A stretch of 64,000 nt of DNA from an uncultured Lachnospiraceae bacterium (GCA_910586315.1 CAJUIP010000019.1:6954-70953); one strand, 5' to 3'; shown: positions 42,402 to 50,877, numbered from the stretch's first letter. Translations and numbers: made by a program. Notes: generated from the sequence alone by a model not told the origin.

Positions 42402-43922
42402 CAATCCGCGGCCCAGAGCGGCCCCCACGTTTCCTCCCAGACGTTTTCCAAAGGAACCTCCCACCTTTTTTCCAAGCTCATTTCCAAGTTCTCTCCCGAT
42501 GGTACCGGAAGCGGTTCTGGCCACCCGCCCGATGGCCGCCGTCTGCTTCTTCCGGGCTCTTTCTTTCTTTTTCTCCTCTTCTTTTCTGGCCTGCGTCTGT
42601 TCCTTTTCCTCTTCCCTTAAGTTTTGTTCTTCAATATTTTTTCTCTGCAAAAATTCATAGGCGGAATCTCTGTCTACCATCTCTCCATAACGCACGGACA
42701 ATGGGCTTTCCTCTATTTTCCGTTTTCTGAGACTGTCCTCAATGGAGCCCATTTTACTTTGCGGCGGCAGAATATTCCCCCTTTCCACCATGGACGGACG
42801 GCCCTCCTCATCCAGGAAGGAAATCAACGCCTCGCCGATTCCAAGATTTGTAATGGCCTCCAGGGTATCAAAGGCCGGATTCGGCCGGAAGGATTCGGCC
42901 GCTGCCTTCACCTTTTTCTGCTCCGCGGGAGTATAGGCGTGAAGGGCATGCTGTACCTTATTTCCAAGCTGGGCCAGTACATCGTTAGGAATATCGGACG
43001 GATTCTGTGTGATAAAATAAATTCCCACGCCCTTGGACCGGATTAACTTCACCACCTGCTCAATTTTCTGCAAAAGAGCCTTGGGCGCATGTTCAAAGAG
43101 CAAGTGAGCCTCATCAAAAAAGAACACCATTTTGGGTTTTTCGAGGTCGCCGGCTTCCGGCAGCGTCTCGAAAAGCTCCGACAGCATCCAGAGCATGAAC
43201 GTAGAATACATCACCGGAGTGCTGATTAAGCTCTGGCAGTCTAAAATATTGATGGTCCCTCTGCCGCTCATATCTGTGGAAAACCAGTCTCGGATATTTA
43301 AGGCCGGCTCCCCGAAGAACTGATCGCCGCCTGCATCCTCCAGCGCCACCACAGCTCTTGTAATGGCCCCCAGACTCTGCTTGCTCATATTTCCATATTG
43401 AGCCGAGTATTCCTTGCTGTTCTCATATACATACTGGAGCATGGCGCGAAGGTCTTTCGTATCAATCAAAAGCAGTCCGTCATCGTCTGCAATCTTAAAG
43501 ACCACCCGCAGGATATCGCTCTGAGTTGGATTTAAGTCCATCAGCCTGGCAAGCAGTGTGGGTCCCATTTCGCTGATTGTGGTCCGCAGGGGGATTCCTG
43601 ACTTTCCGAAAATATCCCAGAAGCAGACCGGATAGGAACAGAAGGAAAAACCGGACTCCAGAAGTCCGAACTGTTCCATCCGCTTCTTCATGTCCCCGGT
43701 TTCTGTTCCCGACTCGCACATTCCCGCCAGATCACCCTTTACGTCAGCCAAAAATACAGGAACTCCGCAGTCGCTGAAAGACTCCGCCATAACCTTTAAC
43801 GTAATTGTCTTTCCGGTGCCTGTAGCTCCCGCGATAAGTCCGTGACGATTTGCCATCCGGGGCAGCACGGAAATTTTTTTGTTCCCTGCAAGCGCCATCC
43901 AGATTTCATTGTTTCTATACAT
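42378..43922 (-). CDS. HerA-like ATPase (DUF853 family)
   Basis: The 514-residue protein begins at the ATG at 43922 (GGGGGATTGG upstream). It has the FtsK/HerA superfamily P-loop GATGTGKT (near residue 35), a Walker B-like KMVFFFDEAHLLF (about 270), a sensor-like GVGIYFITQNPSDIP (about 305-319) and the family's C-terminal Glu/Lys/Arg coiled region (about 425-470), followed by a Gly-rich tail (GRELGNELGKKVGGSFGKRL). The family is widespread (E. coli YjgR) and still poorly understood; it probably forms hexameric rings and may act on DNA or protein complexes. No NurA-type nuclease gene is adjacent. Its 5' leader contains repeat copy 2. Confidence 0.9.
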   Translation of the reverse strand: MYRNNEIWMALAGNKKISVLPRMANRHGLIAGATGTGKTITLKVMAESFSDCGVPVFLADVKGDLAGMCESGTETGDMKKRMEQFGLLESGFSFCSYPVCFWDIFGKSGIPLRTTISEMGPTLLARLMDLNPTQSDILRVVFKIADDDGLLLIDTKDLRAMLQYVYENSKEYSAQYGNMSKQSLGAITRAVVALEDAGGDQFFGEPALNIRDWFSTDMSGRGTINILDCQSLISTPVMYSTFMLWMLSELFETLPEAGDLEKPKMVFFFDEAHLLFEHAPKALLQKIEQVVKLIRSKGVGIYFITQNPSDIPNDVLAQLGNKVQHALHAYTPAEQKKVKAAAESFRPNPAFDTLEAITNLGIGEALISFLDEEGRPSMVERGNILPPQSKMGSIEDSLRKRKIEESPLSVRYGEMVDRDSAYEFLQRKNIEEQNLREEEKEQTQARKEEEKKKERARKKQTAAIGRVARTASGTIGRELGNELGKKVGGSFGKRLGGNVGAALGRGLLDTLFGR

Positions 43923-43951
43923 AACCAATCCCCCTGTCAACTTTTTTCCCT

Positions 43952-44113
43952 AGAGCGTGTTTGAAAATTGCTTTCCGTCAGATGTGCATCACAGTTTGTG
44001 GGAAATTTGGCTCGAATGAGGGAGGCGTAGTGGGCTACGTTGACCGAATGAGAGCCCAATTTCCCGCAAAGTGGGGCGTACAGATGGCGGGAATGAATTT
44101 TCAAACACGCTCT
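43952..44113 (-). repeat. Dispersed 162-bp palindromic repeat, family 1, copy 2
   Basis: It is bounded by AGAGCGTGTTTGAAAAT (43952-43968) and its inverse (44097-44113). It has the same length as copy 1 and opposite orientation, with only about 15 differences. It lies between a promoter (44127-44155) and the SD of the HerA-like gene, so it is part of that gene's 5' leader. Confidence 0.92.
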
Positions 44114-44126
44114 AGATTCCGCCCTT

Positions 44127-44155
44127 ATTATATACGGAATTATCACAAATCACAA
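44127..44155 (-). promoter_or_regulatory. Promoter of the HerA-like ATPase gene
   Basis: On the minus strand TTGTGA (44150-44155) and TATAAT (44127-44132) are 17 bases apart. The predicted start of transcription falls within a few bases of the edge of repeat copy 2. The rest of the 44114-44312 gap contains only this promoter and the terminator below. Confidence 0.7.
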
Positions 44156-44217
44156 GTAAAAAAGCTCCGTGGCGCCCCCTCTCGTGAACTGTAACATTTC
44201 CGCAGACAATTTATGAA

Positions 44218-44258
44218 CAAAAGAGCGCGGAAACCTCCAGGGGCATCCACGCTCTCTC
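44218..44258 (-). terminator. Terminator of the DUF6465 gene
   Basis: On the minus strand AGAGCG and CGCTCT close a stem with inner GGA/TCC pairs (44222-44255), followed by TTTTGTT. Confidence 0.7.
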
Positions 44259-44312
44259 CTTACCTTTTTGAAATGAAATTGTAACTACTCAGCCCTGCAG
44301 CTTCCTGCCCGC

Positions 44313-44720
44313 TTACAACTCGATCTTGTACTCGGCGGAGCCCTCGCCGTTTACAGCGTAATAGGCAGTGTTCTCCTCCGGCTTTACGTAAATATCAAGA
44401 GTCTTAATGTCCGAGACCTTATTTCCAAGGGCTTCATATGCCTTCGTAACAGCCTCTGTCAGATCTTTCTCTGAAAACTCTTTTCCGGCAAACTGTACAT
44501 AAACAGCGCCCTTTACAGGTTTTTCAGGCTTTACGGTTCTTTTTGCCGGAGCCTTTGTCTCCTTAAGGGGCGCATCAGGCTTTTTCACTCTTGTTTCCGT
44601 CTTCTTAACTGCAGTTTTTCCTTTGGAAGTCTTTGCTGCTTCTTTCTTATCAGCATCCGGTGCTAAAGCAGCAGTTTTTGTCTCAACAGCATCAGCAGCG
44701 GTCTTCTTTGTGCCTGCCAT
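44313..44720 (-). CDS. DUF6465 family protein
   Basis: The 135-residue protein has a Lys/Ala/Thr-rich, intrinsically disordered N-terminal half (about 1-70), reminiscent of histone-like tails, and a small C-terminal alpha-beta domain (GAVYVQFAGKEFSEKDLTEA to YYAVNGEGSAEYKIEL). It fits DUF6465, a lineage-restricted clostridial family of unknown function. The promoter is a perfect consensus and the SD is AGGAGG, so the protein is probably abundant. The basic tail suggests binding to nucleic acid or another polyanion (inference). It is monocistronic with its own terminator. Confidence 0.88.
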   Translation of the reverse strand: MAGTKKTAADAVETKTAALAPDADKKEAAKTSKGKTAVKKTETRVKKPDAPLKETKAPAKRTVKPEKPVKGAVYVQFAGKEFSEKDLTEAVTKAYEALGNKVSDIKTLDIYVKPEENTAYYAVNGEGSAEYKIEL

Positions 44721-44815
44721 AATTTATCCTCCTAAAAAATCGTTTCCAACTCCTGTTAAATTCTCTGCTGTCCATATCCTATGTAATCCTGGTGTCTTTT
44801 TCATTTGTTGAGGAA

Positions 44816-44844
44816 ATTATAAGCCTTTGAACAGATTTTGTCAA
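44816..44844 (-). promoter_or_regulatory. Consensus sigma-A promoter of the DUF6465 gene
   Basis: Minus strand: TTGACA (44839-44844), 17 bases, TATAAT (44816-44821). Both hexamers and the spacer match consensus, implying strong expression. Confidence 0.88.
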
Positions 44845-44915
44845 TAAAGCCGCATACTTTCCACGTTTTCCACAATTTTCAGGAGATTTCTTTTCAATTC
44901 TTGTAACAGTTAAGG

Positions 44916-46577
44916 TTATTCCTCCAGCTTAAACCCCGGAATTACCTCGCTCCAGCTTGAAATTCCTATGATTTCCTTTGCAAATTCCGTGTATTTTAAG
45001 GACTGCTTTGTATCGATATATTTGAAAACATTATAAATATTCTTCGGCATGACGGCTGCTACCTTGTCATTCCTCTCCATATCCACCGTCCAGATACCAA
45101 AGGCGCAGGACGTATTGACCTCCACCACAGAATCCACCTGACGGTTTAAAATAAAAGCGTCAATGTATGGGTTCGCATCTACCAGGTAGTATGCGTAAGC
45201 ATAGGCGGCAGCCTGAATGTCATAAACCTTTCCTCTTGTGGGACTGTCCGACGTGAAGCCCTCCTCGGAAAGAATGATATGACGGACCCTGCCGTCTGCG
45301 GTACGCATATGGGACTGCTGAAAATAATCCGTCAGCACATTTAAATTTTTAAAGTTCACCACAGGAGAGTCCACCGTATCGTTGACGGCTCCTGTCTGGT
45401 CGTCATCCCAGAATTCCGGCTCTGTCAGCGGATGGGGATAGGGATGATAGGCAAGACCCCAGTCAATGTTCCCTTCCGCCCGGATTCCTGCATTGAAAAG
45501 ATCAATGAAGTCTCTGGCCCCGTACATGAGCGTACTGTTTTCCCGTCTCCATTCATAATCGGTAGAAAAGAAAACGCGGGCGTTTTTGCTGTGGCTTTTG
45601 ATGGCCGTGTAAGCCACCCGGAAGCATTTTTCGTAGAGCTTCGTGTAGGGGGCCAGTTCCATAGGTCCCACATAGTTCCAGTTTTTATTGTTGTTGACTT
45701 CATTTCCCACAATCCAGTTGGATACCCGGCCATGATTATAATTGGAGCCGGAATATCGTTCCGCCATAAAGGATAACAGCGCTCTTGTCGTCTCAAAACC
45801 CTCTTTTGTGGAGACATTAAAACCATAGTAGAGGGCACCGGAGGTCTTTGGCACACCGGCCTCATGAAGCTCCGGAAAGGCCTCGTTCCAGCCGTTTAAT
45901 AAAATAGCCGTAACGATGATCCCTTTATTGGAAAAGGAACTGATCATCCTGTCATAACTTTCTATCAGCTCTTTATTGAAGTGATAGGTCACCCCATTAT
46001 AGCTGTATTCCAGATCTCCCCCGATCAGATGGTGATAGGGAATATTGATGGTTGTGTGTTTTACGCCCAGGTTCAGGGCGTCTCCCAGCATATCCAGTTC
46101 AATCAGCAGTCCCTTTTTGCTCATCGAATCCGGATATTCTTCTGTAAAAGAGGCCATTTCTTCAGGGTTTGTGATATAAATAGGGTTACTGATGGCCTGG
46201 TATGTATTTCCTGTCTTTAAAGCCACCACAAACCGGGAGTACAGCATGGAATCCGCCACATCCCCGGAATAAGGCAGGGAAAATTTAAGTTCTCCTCCCT
46301 TATTGCACCAGGAAATATAGTCGGTCCTGGTTCCAATTTCCGCTTCGTATGGAGAAAGCTCGAACAGATAATAATATCCGTCGTCCGGCGTCTCTCCCTC
46401 ATTCAAAGTCCCCGAAACGGCCGTTCCGGTCACCACAACAGTATTTTTGTTTTCCACGGTACATGTCGTCAGGGATGCGCTGTCATAAGCAAAGCTTGTA
46501 AAACATCCAAAAACCGCGGTCAGAAGAAGCCCCAGCAGAAGAGGCCCTGCCTCGCGGATTCTTTTTCCTTTTTTCAT
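44916..46577 (-). CDS. DUF5722 secreted glycoside-hydrolase-like protein
   Basis: From the ATG at 46577 the protein has 553 residues, with a basic Sec signal peptide (KKGKRIREAGPLLLGLLLTA, ending near SFA). A beta-sandwich follows (about 25-135), then a TIM-barrel-like domain (about 140-545) with GLLIELDMLGDALNLGVKHT, NIPYHHLIGG, ILLNGWNEAFPELHEAG, NWIVGNEVNNNKNWNY (Asn-Glu pair like an acid/base), DWGLAYHPYPHPLTEPEFWD and HIILSEEGFTSDSPTRG with a second Glu. This is the pattern of DUF5722, which resembles clan A glycoside hydrolases. The substrate is unknown. No adjacent polysaccharide genes give a clue; family 2 repeats lie upstream. Confidence 0.87.
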   Translation of the reverse strand: MKKGKRIREAGPLLLGLLLTAVFGCFTSFAYDSASLTTCTVENKNTVVVTGTAVSGTLNEGETPDDGYYYLFELSPYEAEIGTRTDYISWCNKGGELKFSLPYSGDVADSMLYSRFVVALKTGNTYQAISNPIYITNPEEMASFTEEYPDSMSKKGLLIELDMLGDALNLGVKHTTINIPYHHLIGGDLEYSYNGVTYHFNKELIESYDRMISSFSNKGIIVTAILLNGWNEAFPELHEAGVPKTSGALYYGFNVSTKEGFETTRALLSFMAERYSGSNYNHGRVSNWIVGNEVNNNKNWNYVGPMELAPYTKLYEKCFRVAYTAIKSHSKNARVFFSTDYEWRRENSTLMYGARDFIDLFNAGIRAEGNIDWGLAYHPYPHPLTEPEFWDDDQTGAVNDTVDSPVVNFKNLNVLTDYFQQSHMRTADGRVRHIILSEEGFTSDSPTRGKVYDIQAAAYAYAYYLVDANPYIDAFILNRQVDSVVEVNTSCAFGIWTVDMERNDKVAAVMPKNIYNVFKYIDTKQSLKYTEFAKEIIGISSWSEVIPGFKLEE

Positions 46578-46721
46578 CCAGTATTCCTGCCTTTCCAAAT
46601 TTTGTCTTATTTATTATACTATGGCAACCTTAAATTACGCTTATTATATCTTTACATTTTACTTAAGAAAGTAAGGCAAATTTGTAATAGCCCTGCCTGG
46701 CATCTTCGCACGGCAAATTTA

Positions 46722-46868
46722 AACAGTTCAGCCCTGCATCTTCTTGCCCGCGGTACGCGGACAAGAAGCACGCGACGTCCGCCCTATGAAGATGCCAGGT
46801 AAAAAGCACTTATGAAAACAAGTTTTCAACGTGGTTTTTACCTGAAATCTTCGCACGGCTGAACTGTT
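46722..46868 (-). repeat. Dispersed hairpin repeat, family 2, copy A
   Basis: The element is bounded by perfect 12-bp inverted termini, AACAGTTCAGCC (46722-46733) and GGCTGAACTGTT (46857-46868). Inside, CTTCTTGCCCGCG/CGCGGACAAGAAG and GGTAAAAAGCAC/GTGGTTTTTACC form further stems. The CATCTTC-to-CTTATGAAAAC core (46737-46820) is repeated at 47525-47606 in the same orientation. The stop codon of the CPBP gene lies in the right terminus. Confidence 0.85.
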
Positions 46869-47487
46869 ACACAAAATTTGTAACAATAAGGGCGGCAAGG
46901 TTGGCGGCTCCATGAATCAGCATTGGAGCCTTCACGGTCCGGCAGACTTCCATGGAGTATGCCAAAATGAGGCCCATAAGGAAACCATAGATACCCTGGC
47001 TTATGTTGCCATGGTACAGGCCAAACAAAGCGGCGGAGAGAAAGCCTGCCGTTTTGGGTGAAAACAGCTCCTTCAAACGCGTGTAGAGAATCCCCCGGAA
47101 AAACAATTCCTCCAGCAGGGGGGATGCCAGGAGGAGAACCAGGAGCTGAAGCCCGAAATTCCCGGAAAGAAGGGCTCCCTCCGCCTGCCCGTAATCCATA
47201 TCCCCCATGGCCGCCGTCAAGAACCGAAAAAGAAGCGACAGGAAAAAGCCGGCCGCAGCACAGGCCGCGGCCCGTTTTAAGCCCCAGCGCTCTTCTCCCC
47301 GAAACACGGCATCCTCCCTATAAAAATGTATCAGCATGGGGACCGCCAGGATTGCCCTGAATAATGTATCCCACAAAACGGCCGCTTCTCCAAACAATGT
47401 GGTCTGTCCCATGGGGATCTCAATCAGACAGGCCACAGAAAGGCAGAAAAGTGTCGGTATCAAAATTCTTCGTATTCGTATTTTCAT
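46867..47487 (-). CDS. CPBP-family intramembrane glutamic endopeptidase
   Basis: From the ATG at 47487 (AAAGGATGG upstream) the protein has 206 residues with about seven hydrophobic segments. The Abi/CAAX protease motifs are present: LLEELFFRGILYTRL with the Glu-Glu-x-x-x-Arg active site, and AALFGLYHGNISQGIYGF with the second-motif His; the third motif lies near MLIHGAANLAAL. Such proteases cleave within or near the membrane and include maturation and immunity proteins of bacteriocin systems. No bacteriocin gene is adjacent. The gene is flanked by two family 2 repeat copies, one in its leader and one at its 3' end. Confidence 0.9.
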   Translation of the reverse strand: MKIRIRRILIPTLFCLSVACLIEIPMGQTTLFGEAAVLWDTLFRAILAVPMLIHFYREDAVFRGEERWGLKRAAACAAAGFFLSLLFRFLTAAMGDMDYGQAEGALLSGNFGLQLLVLLLASPLLEELFFRGILYTRLKELFSPKTAGFLSAALFGLYHGNISQGIYGFLMGLILAYSMEVCRTVKAPMLIHGAANLAALIVTNFV

Positions 47488-47524
47488 TAATTTCCATCCT
47501 TTTTCATAATCGTTCACAGCCTTT

Positions 47525-47606
47525 CATCTTCTTGTCCGCGTGCCGCGGACAAGAAGCGCGCGGCATCTGCCTTATGAAGATTCCAAGTAAAAAGCACTTA
47601 AGAAAC
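47525..47606 (-). repeat. Dispersed hairpin repeat, family 2, copy B (short form)
   Basis: It contains a perfect 13-bp stem CTTCTTGTCCGCG/CGCGGACAAGAAG with a 3-base loop and matches copy A across about 82 bases, but lacks copy A's outer inverted termini. On the minus strand a TATGAT (47608-47613) with TG upstream directly precedes it, and the CPBP SD follows about 25 bases after it, so it lies in that gene's leader. Confidence 0.85.
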
Positions 47607-47704
47607 CATCATATCACAATTCTTCCGCCGCTTCCACCATTTTCCGTCATGGGACAATTTGCTTCCTCCATATACTTTATAAAAAACAAAGAAGCAGCAA
47701 TCCC

Positions 47705-48538
47705 ATGCCCAAAATCAAACGCTGGAAGGCGGCAGCCGCCGTCCTTCTTCTTTTCACTTTCGCCTTCGGGGCCGGAACCCTGACGGCCGCCATCACCCAA
47801 AAATACACTAAAGCCGCTGCCGTTTCCTCATCTGCCGACGGAAACTGGGGATTAAGTTTTCAGACAGAGGGAAAGCCGCCGGTGGCCAACGCCACCGCGG
47901 ACCAATTAAAAGCCTACAATGCCAGCTATGCGGAAATGACCGGGGAAAAGGTAATCTACCTGACCTTTGACGCCGGATATGAAAACGGAAATACTCCGGC
48001 CATCCTGGATGCCTTAAAAAAGCATCAGGTGCCTGCGGCTTTTTTCGTGGTGGGAAACTATCTGGAGACCAGCCCGGACCTGGTTAAGCGAATGCTTGCG
48101 GAAGGTCACATTGTGGCGAACCATACCTACCACCATCCGGACATGTCGAAAATCTCCTCAAAGGAATCTTTCTCAAAGGAACTCACAGACCTGGAAACCC
48201 TGTATACAGAAATCACCGGACAGACCATGCCAAAATACTACCGCCCTCCCCAGGGGAAATACAGCGAATCCAACTTACAGATGGCAAAGGATCTGGGATA
48301 TCATACCTTTTTCTGGAGCCTTGCCTATGTGGACTGGTATCAGGATAAACAGCCTTCCAGGGAAGAGGCCTTTAAAAAGCTTCTGGGCCGTATCCATCCC
48401 GGAGCCGTTGTCCTGCTGCACAGCACTTCCTCCACCAATGCCGCCATTCTGGATGAGCTGCTGACAAAATGGGAGGACATGGGCTATACATTCAAATCCA
48501 TCGACGCCCTGGCAGCTTCCGACTCCAGCCCGCAATAG
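47705..48538 (+). CDS. pdaA: PdaA-like polysaccharide deacetylase (spore cortex)
   Basis: The 277-residue protein has a signal peptide or anchor (residues 7-32) and a NodB-type deacetylase domain (about 80-265). The motifs are LTFDAGYENGN (catalytic Asp and metal Asp), NHTYHHPDMS (metal histidines), YYRPPQGKYS, FFWSLAYVDWYQD and VVLLHSTS. The NWGLSFQTEGKPPV segment before the domain is typical of PdaA, which deacetylates N-acetylmuramic acid so that muramic delta-lactam can form in the spore cortex. The TFDAG variant with Ala in place of the usual second Asp is the norm in PdaA. The SD is weak (AAAGAAG). It has a strong terminator downstream. Confidence 0.92.
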   Translation: MPKIKRWKAAAAVLLLFTFAFGAGTLTAAITQKYTKAAAVSSSADGNWGLSFQTEGKPPVANATADQLKAYNASYAEMTGEKVIYLTFDAGYENGNTPAILDALKKHQVPAAFFVVGNYLETSPDLVKRMLAEGHIVANHTYHHPDMSKISSKESFSKELTDLETLYTEITGQTMPKYYRPPQGKYSESNLQMAKDLGYHTFFWSLAYVDWYQDKQPSREEAFKKLLGRIHPGAVVLLHSTSSTNAAILDELLTKWEDMGYTFKSIDALAASDSSPQ

Positions 48539-48617
48539 CCCTTCGCAGTACGCACCTGGCGCCAGTACATAACGCCGGACTTCCTCTTTTTATGCAGATA
48601 TGTTTAAACGCACAAAA

Positions 48618-48656
48618 AACCGCCGTCCCTTTTTCATCTGCCGGGCGGCGGTTCTT
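48618..48656. terminator. Terminator between pdaA and the response regulator gene
   Basis: AACCGCCG and CGGCGGTT form the outer stem with CC/GG inside. T-rich sequence follows on the plus strand and an A-run precedes it, so it can serve both convergent genes. Confidence 0.85.
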
Positions 48657-48661
48657 CTTTC

Positions 48662-49369
48662 TTAATCTGGCTCTACAATTCTGTACCCCACTCCCACTTC
48701 TGTGAAAATATACTGGGGCTCCGCCGGATTTTTTTCAATTTTTCTCCTGATATTGGCCATATTTACGCGGAGGATCCGGTTATCGCTTTTCATGTTAGGG
48801 CCCCAGATTTCTTTGATAATGTAGTCATAAGTCATGACTTTTCCGGCGTATTTTCCAAGAAGGCTTACAATTTTATATTCATTCTGGGTAAGTCCGACAT
48901 CCTTTCCTTCTTTATACACTCTGTGCTTGTCATAATCAATGGTCAGGTCTCCGGATACAAACAGACCACTTGCCGCCCCGTTCTGGTTGAAACAGGCCGT
49001 GCGGGTATGACGGATCGCTGTGCGGATTCTGGCCAGCAGCTCTGATGTGCCAAAAGGCTTTGTAATATAATCGTCAGCGCCCAAGTCCAGTGCTTCCACC
49101 TTATCCCTTTCATGGGTTCTGGCAGACACTACAATCACCGGCATAGCCGACCATTCCCTGACACTCTTCAATATTTTCATCCCATCCATGTCCGGCAGCC
49201 CCAGATCCAAAAGCACTACATCGGGGCACTGGGAAGTAATCAGGCTGTATGCTTCCGCTCCTGTTTGCGCCATAATTACATCATAATGATTTGCCTCCAG
49301 CACTGTCCTGAAAAAATTGCCGATTCTTTTATCATCTTCAACCACCAAAATTCTGTCTTTGATTTCCAT
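48662..49369 (-). CDS. KdpE-like response regulator
   Basis: From the ATG at 49369 (AGGAAC upstream) the protein has 235 residues: a receiver domain (ILVVEDDKRIG with the acidic pair, VVLLDLGLPDMDGMK with the phospho-acceptor Asp, VVSARTHERDKVEA with Thr/Ser switch and KPFG with the conserved Lys) and an OmpR/PhoB winged helix (about 135-235: YKIVSLLGKYAGKVMTYDYI to VGYRIVEPD). It is closest in pattern to KdpE. Its gene follows the sensor kinase gene with no gap. No kdpFABC genes are in the window, so the target could be a distant kdp operon or another potassium or osmotic gene. Confidence 0.9.
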   Translation of the reverse strand: MEIKDRILVVEDDKRIGNFFRTVLEANHYDVIMAQTGAEAYSLITSQCPDVVLLDLGLPDMDGMKILKSVREWSAMPVIVVSARTHERDKVEALDLGADDYITKPFGTSELLARIRTAIRHTRTACFNQNGAASGLFVSGDLTIDYDKHRVYKEGKDVGLTQNEYKIVSLLGKYAGKVMTYDYIIKEIWGPNMKSDNRILRVNMANIRRKIEKNPAEPQYIFTEVGVGYRIVEPD

Positions 49370-49380
49370 ATTTCTGTTCC

Positions 49381-50430
49381 TCACTTTTTCGGAAGCCAGA
49401 ACATCATCCTGGCGCCGCCTTCTTTTCTGTTTTCCGCTTTCATATTGCCCTTGTGCGCCCTGACAATACTCATGCAGACGGAAAGTCCGATTCCCATACT
49501 GCGCTTGGAATCGCTCTCTTCTCCCTCCCTGGGCTGGAGATTTCCCCCAAATATTTTAGGGAGTATGTTCTCTCGAATTCCAAGCCCATCATCTTCTACG
49601 AAAACCTGTACTCTGTCCTCCTGCTCCACAACCGCAATGTTAATCTTTGTCGTTACTTTGCCGTGGAGCACGGAATTTTCCAGAAGATTTACCAGTACCT
49701 GTTCAATGAGAATACCGTCCATGGGAACTAAAAAAAGCTCCTGAGGCAGATCCACAGATACCTCCACATCGGGAAATCTTTTCTTAAATTTCAGAACGGC
49801 GCTTCCGATGATTTCCTCAATCAGCTCCTCCCGCTTGTCAATTCTGGCGTTCTCCCCTCCCATCCGTGTAACGGAAAGGAGATTTTCCACAATCCGAATC
49901 AGCCACTGGGCCTCCGACCGGATATCTTTTACAAAGTCCATCCTCTTTTCTTCTGTCAGGGAATCATGGGTATCAATGATAGCGGAAGCGGCACATATAA
50001 TAGAGGTTAACGGAGTACGGATATCATGGGAAACGGCTCTCAAAAGATTGCCCCTCATTTTTTCCTTCTCCGCCTCTAACCGGATCTGTTCCTGCTTTTT
50101 TATTCTGGTAGTCATTGCGCTGACGCTGCACGCTACTGCCAGCATGGCTACAAAGGTTAAAGGATAGCCTGTAATTGCAAAGTTTATTTCAAAATAGGGG
50201 TACGTGAATACATAATTTACGCCTGCCACGGCAATCATGGACGCCAGAATTCCATATACATACCCCTCTGTCAGCCTTGATACGAAAAACACTGCCAGCA
50301 CAAACAGCAGCGGAACATGAGTGTCAGAATCGGAAAAGGGCTGAAGCAGGAAACAAAACAGCGTTACAAACCCTAAAATACCAAAGGTAATTGCAATATT
50401 GATTATAATATTCCATTTCTTCGAAGGCAT
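49381..50430 (-). CDS. KdpD-like sensor histidine kinase lacking the N-terminal KdpD domain
   Basis: The 349-residue protein has four membrane helices (about 8-100) of the DUF4118 type found in KdpD, a coiled linker, then HisKA (LLRAVSHDIRTPLTSIICAA, phospho-His near 135) and the ATPase domain (NLLENSVLHGKV N-box, VFVEDDGLGIRENILPKIFG G1/F region, KRSMGIGLSVCMSIVRAHKG G2). Full KdpD has an additional 300-residue cytosolic sensor and Usp-like domain at the N-terminus, which is absent. The start is natural, preceded by GGATGGAGC. The shorter form probably senses a membrane or turgor signal alone. Confidence 0.9.
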   Translation of the reverse strand: MPSKKWNIIINIAITFGILGFVTLFCFLLQPFSDSDTHVPLLFVLAVFFVSRLTEGYVYGILASMIAVAGVNYVFTYPYFEINFAITGYPLTFVAMLAVACSVSAMTTRIKKQEQIRLEAEKEKMRGNLLRAVSHDIRTPLTSIICAASAIIDTHDSLTEEKRMDFVKDIRSEAQWLIRIVENLLSVTRMGGENARIDKREELIEEIIGSAVLKFKKRFPDVEVSVDLPQELFLVPMDGILIEQVLVNLLENSVLHGKVTTKINIAVVEQEDRVQVFVEDDGLGIRENILPKIFGGNLQPREGEESDSKRSMGIGLSVCMSIVRAHKGNMKAENRKEGGARMMFWLPKK

Positions 50431-50500
50431 AACAGCTCCATCCTTACTTTTTCACGTATTAAATATCAGTATATCATATTTTTCCGTTAAGATTCCGCTA

Positions 50501-50531
50501 AATATAAAAGCCTCCGGCCATTTGGCCGGAG
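50501..50531 (-). terminator. Terminator after the small membrane protein gene
   Basis: CTCCGGCC-ATTT-GGCCGGAG (50512-50531) is a perfect 8-bp stem; the minus-strand transcript continues GCTTTTATATT. Confidence 0.8.
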
Positions 50532-50543
50532 AGCCCTTCTTTC

Positions 50544-50690
50544 CTATCGGTATAAAGAATACCCGTATTTCAGTTTGCGATAGATTTTCCATATGATTAT
50601 AACCGGTATACATACGGTAATTGCAATCGTCGGGAACCCTCCCACCACTGCAAGAAGAATCATCATAATTACACTGAATATGCTGCTCAT
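50544..50690 (-). CDS. 48-residue small membrane protein
   Basis: The ATG at 50690 follows GAGGACATAAG, giving a 48-residue protein: about 30 hydrophobic residues (MSSIFSVIMMILLAVVGGFP and on), then a basic tail (WKIYRKLKYGYSLYR). A longer in-frame extension to 50834 has no good SD and a hydrophilic, unlikely N-terminus. The gene has its own terminator. It lies upstream of the KdpDE pair on the same strand and could be a small modulator of a membrane partner, but I recognise no family. The SD, terminator and composition together make it a credible gene. Confidence 0.55.
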   Translation of the reverse strand: MSSIFSVIMMILLAVVGGFPTIAITVCIPVIIIWKIYRKLKYGYSLYR

Positions 50691-50839
50691 ACTTATGTCC
50701 TCTTCTTTCTGCTTTTTAATTTTTGTGTGTATCATAACATACCATATGCGGTCCATCCACCGTACCTCTCTGTTTTTAACCCGGTCTTTATCTCCTGTCT
50801 GATTTTTTAGCAGTAATTTTACAAAGATGGACATAATTC

Positions 50840-50868
50840 TTGAAGGACAGTCCCTGTAATGCTATAAT
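50840..50868 (+). promoter_or_regulatory. Promoter of the DUF1576 gene
   Basis: TTGAAG (50840-50845) and TATAAT (50863-50868) with a 17-base spacer. The third family 1 repeat begins 10 bases after the -10 box. Confidence 0.75.
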
Positions 50869-50877
50869 ATTGTAGAA

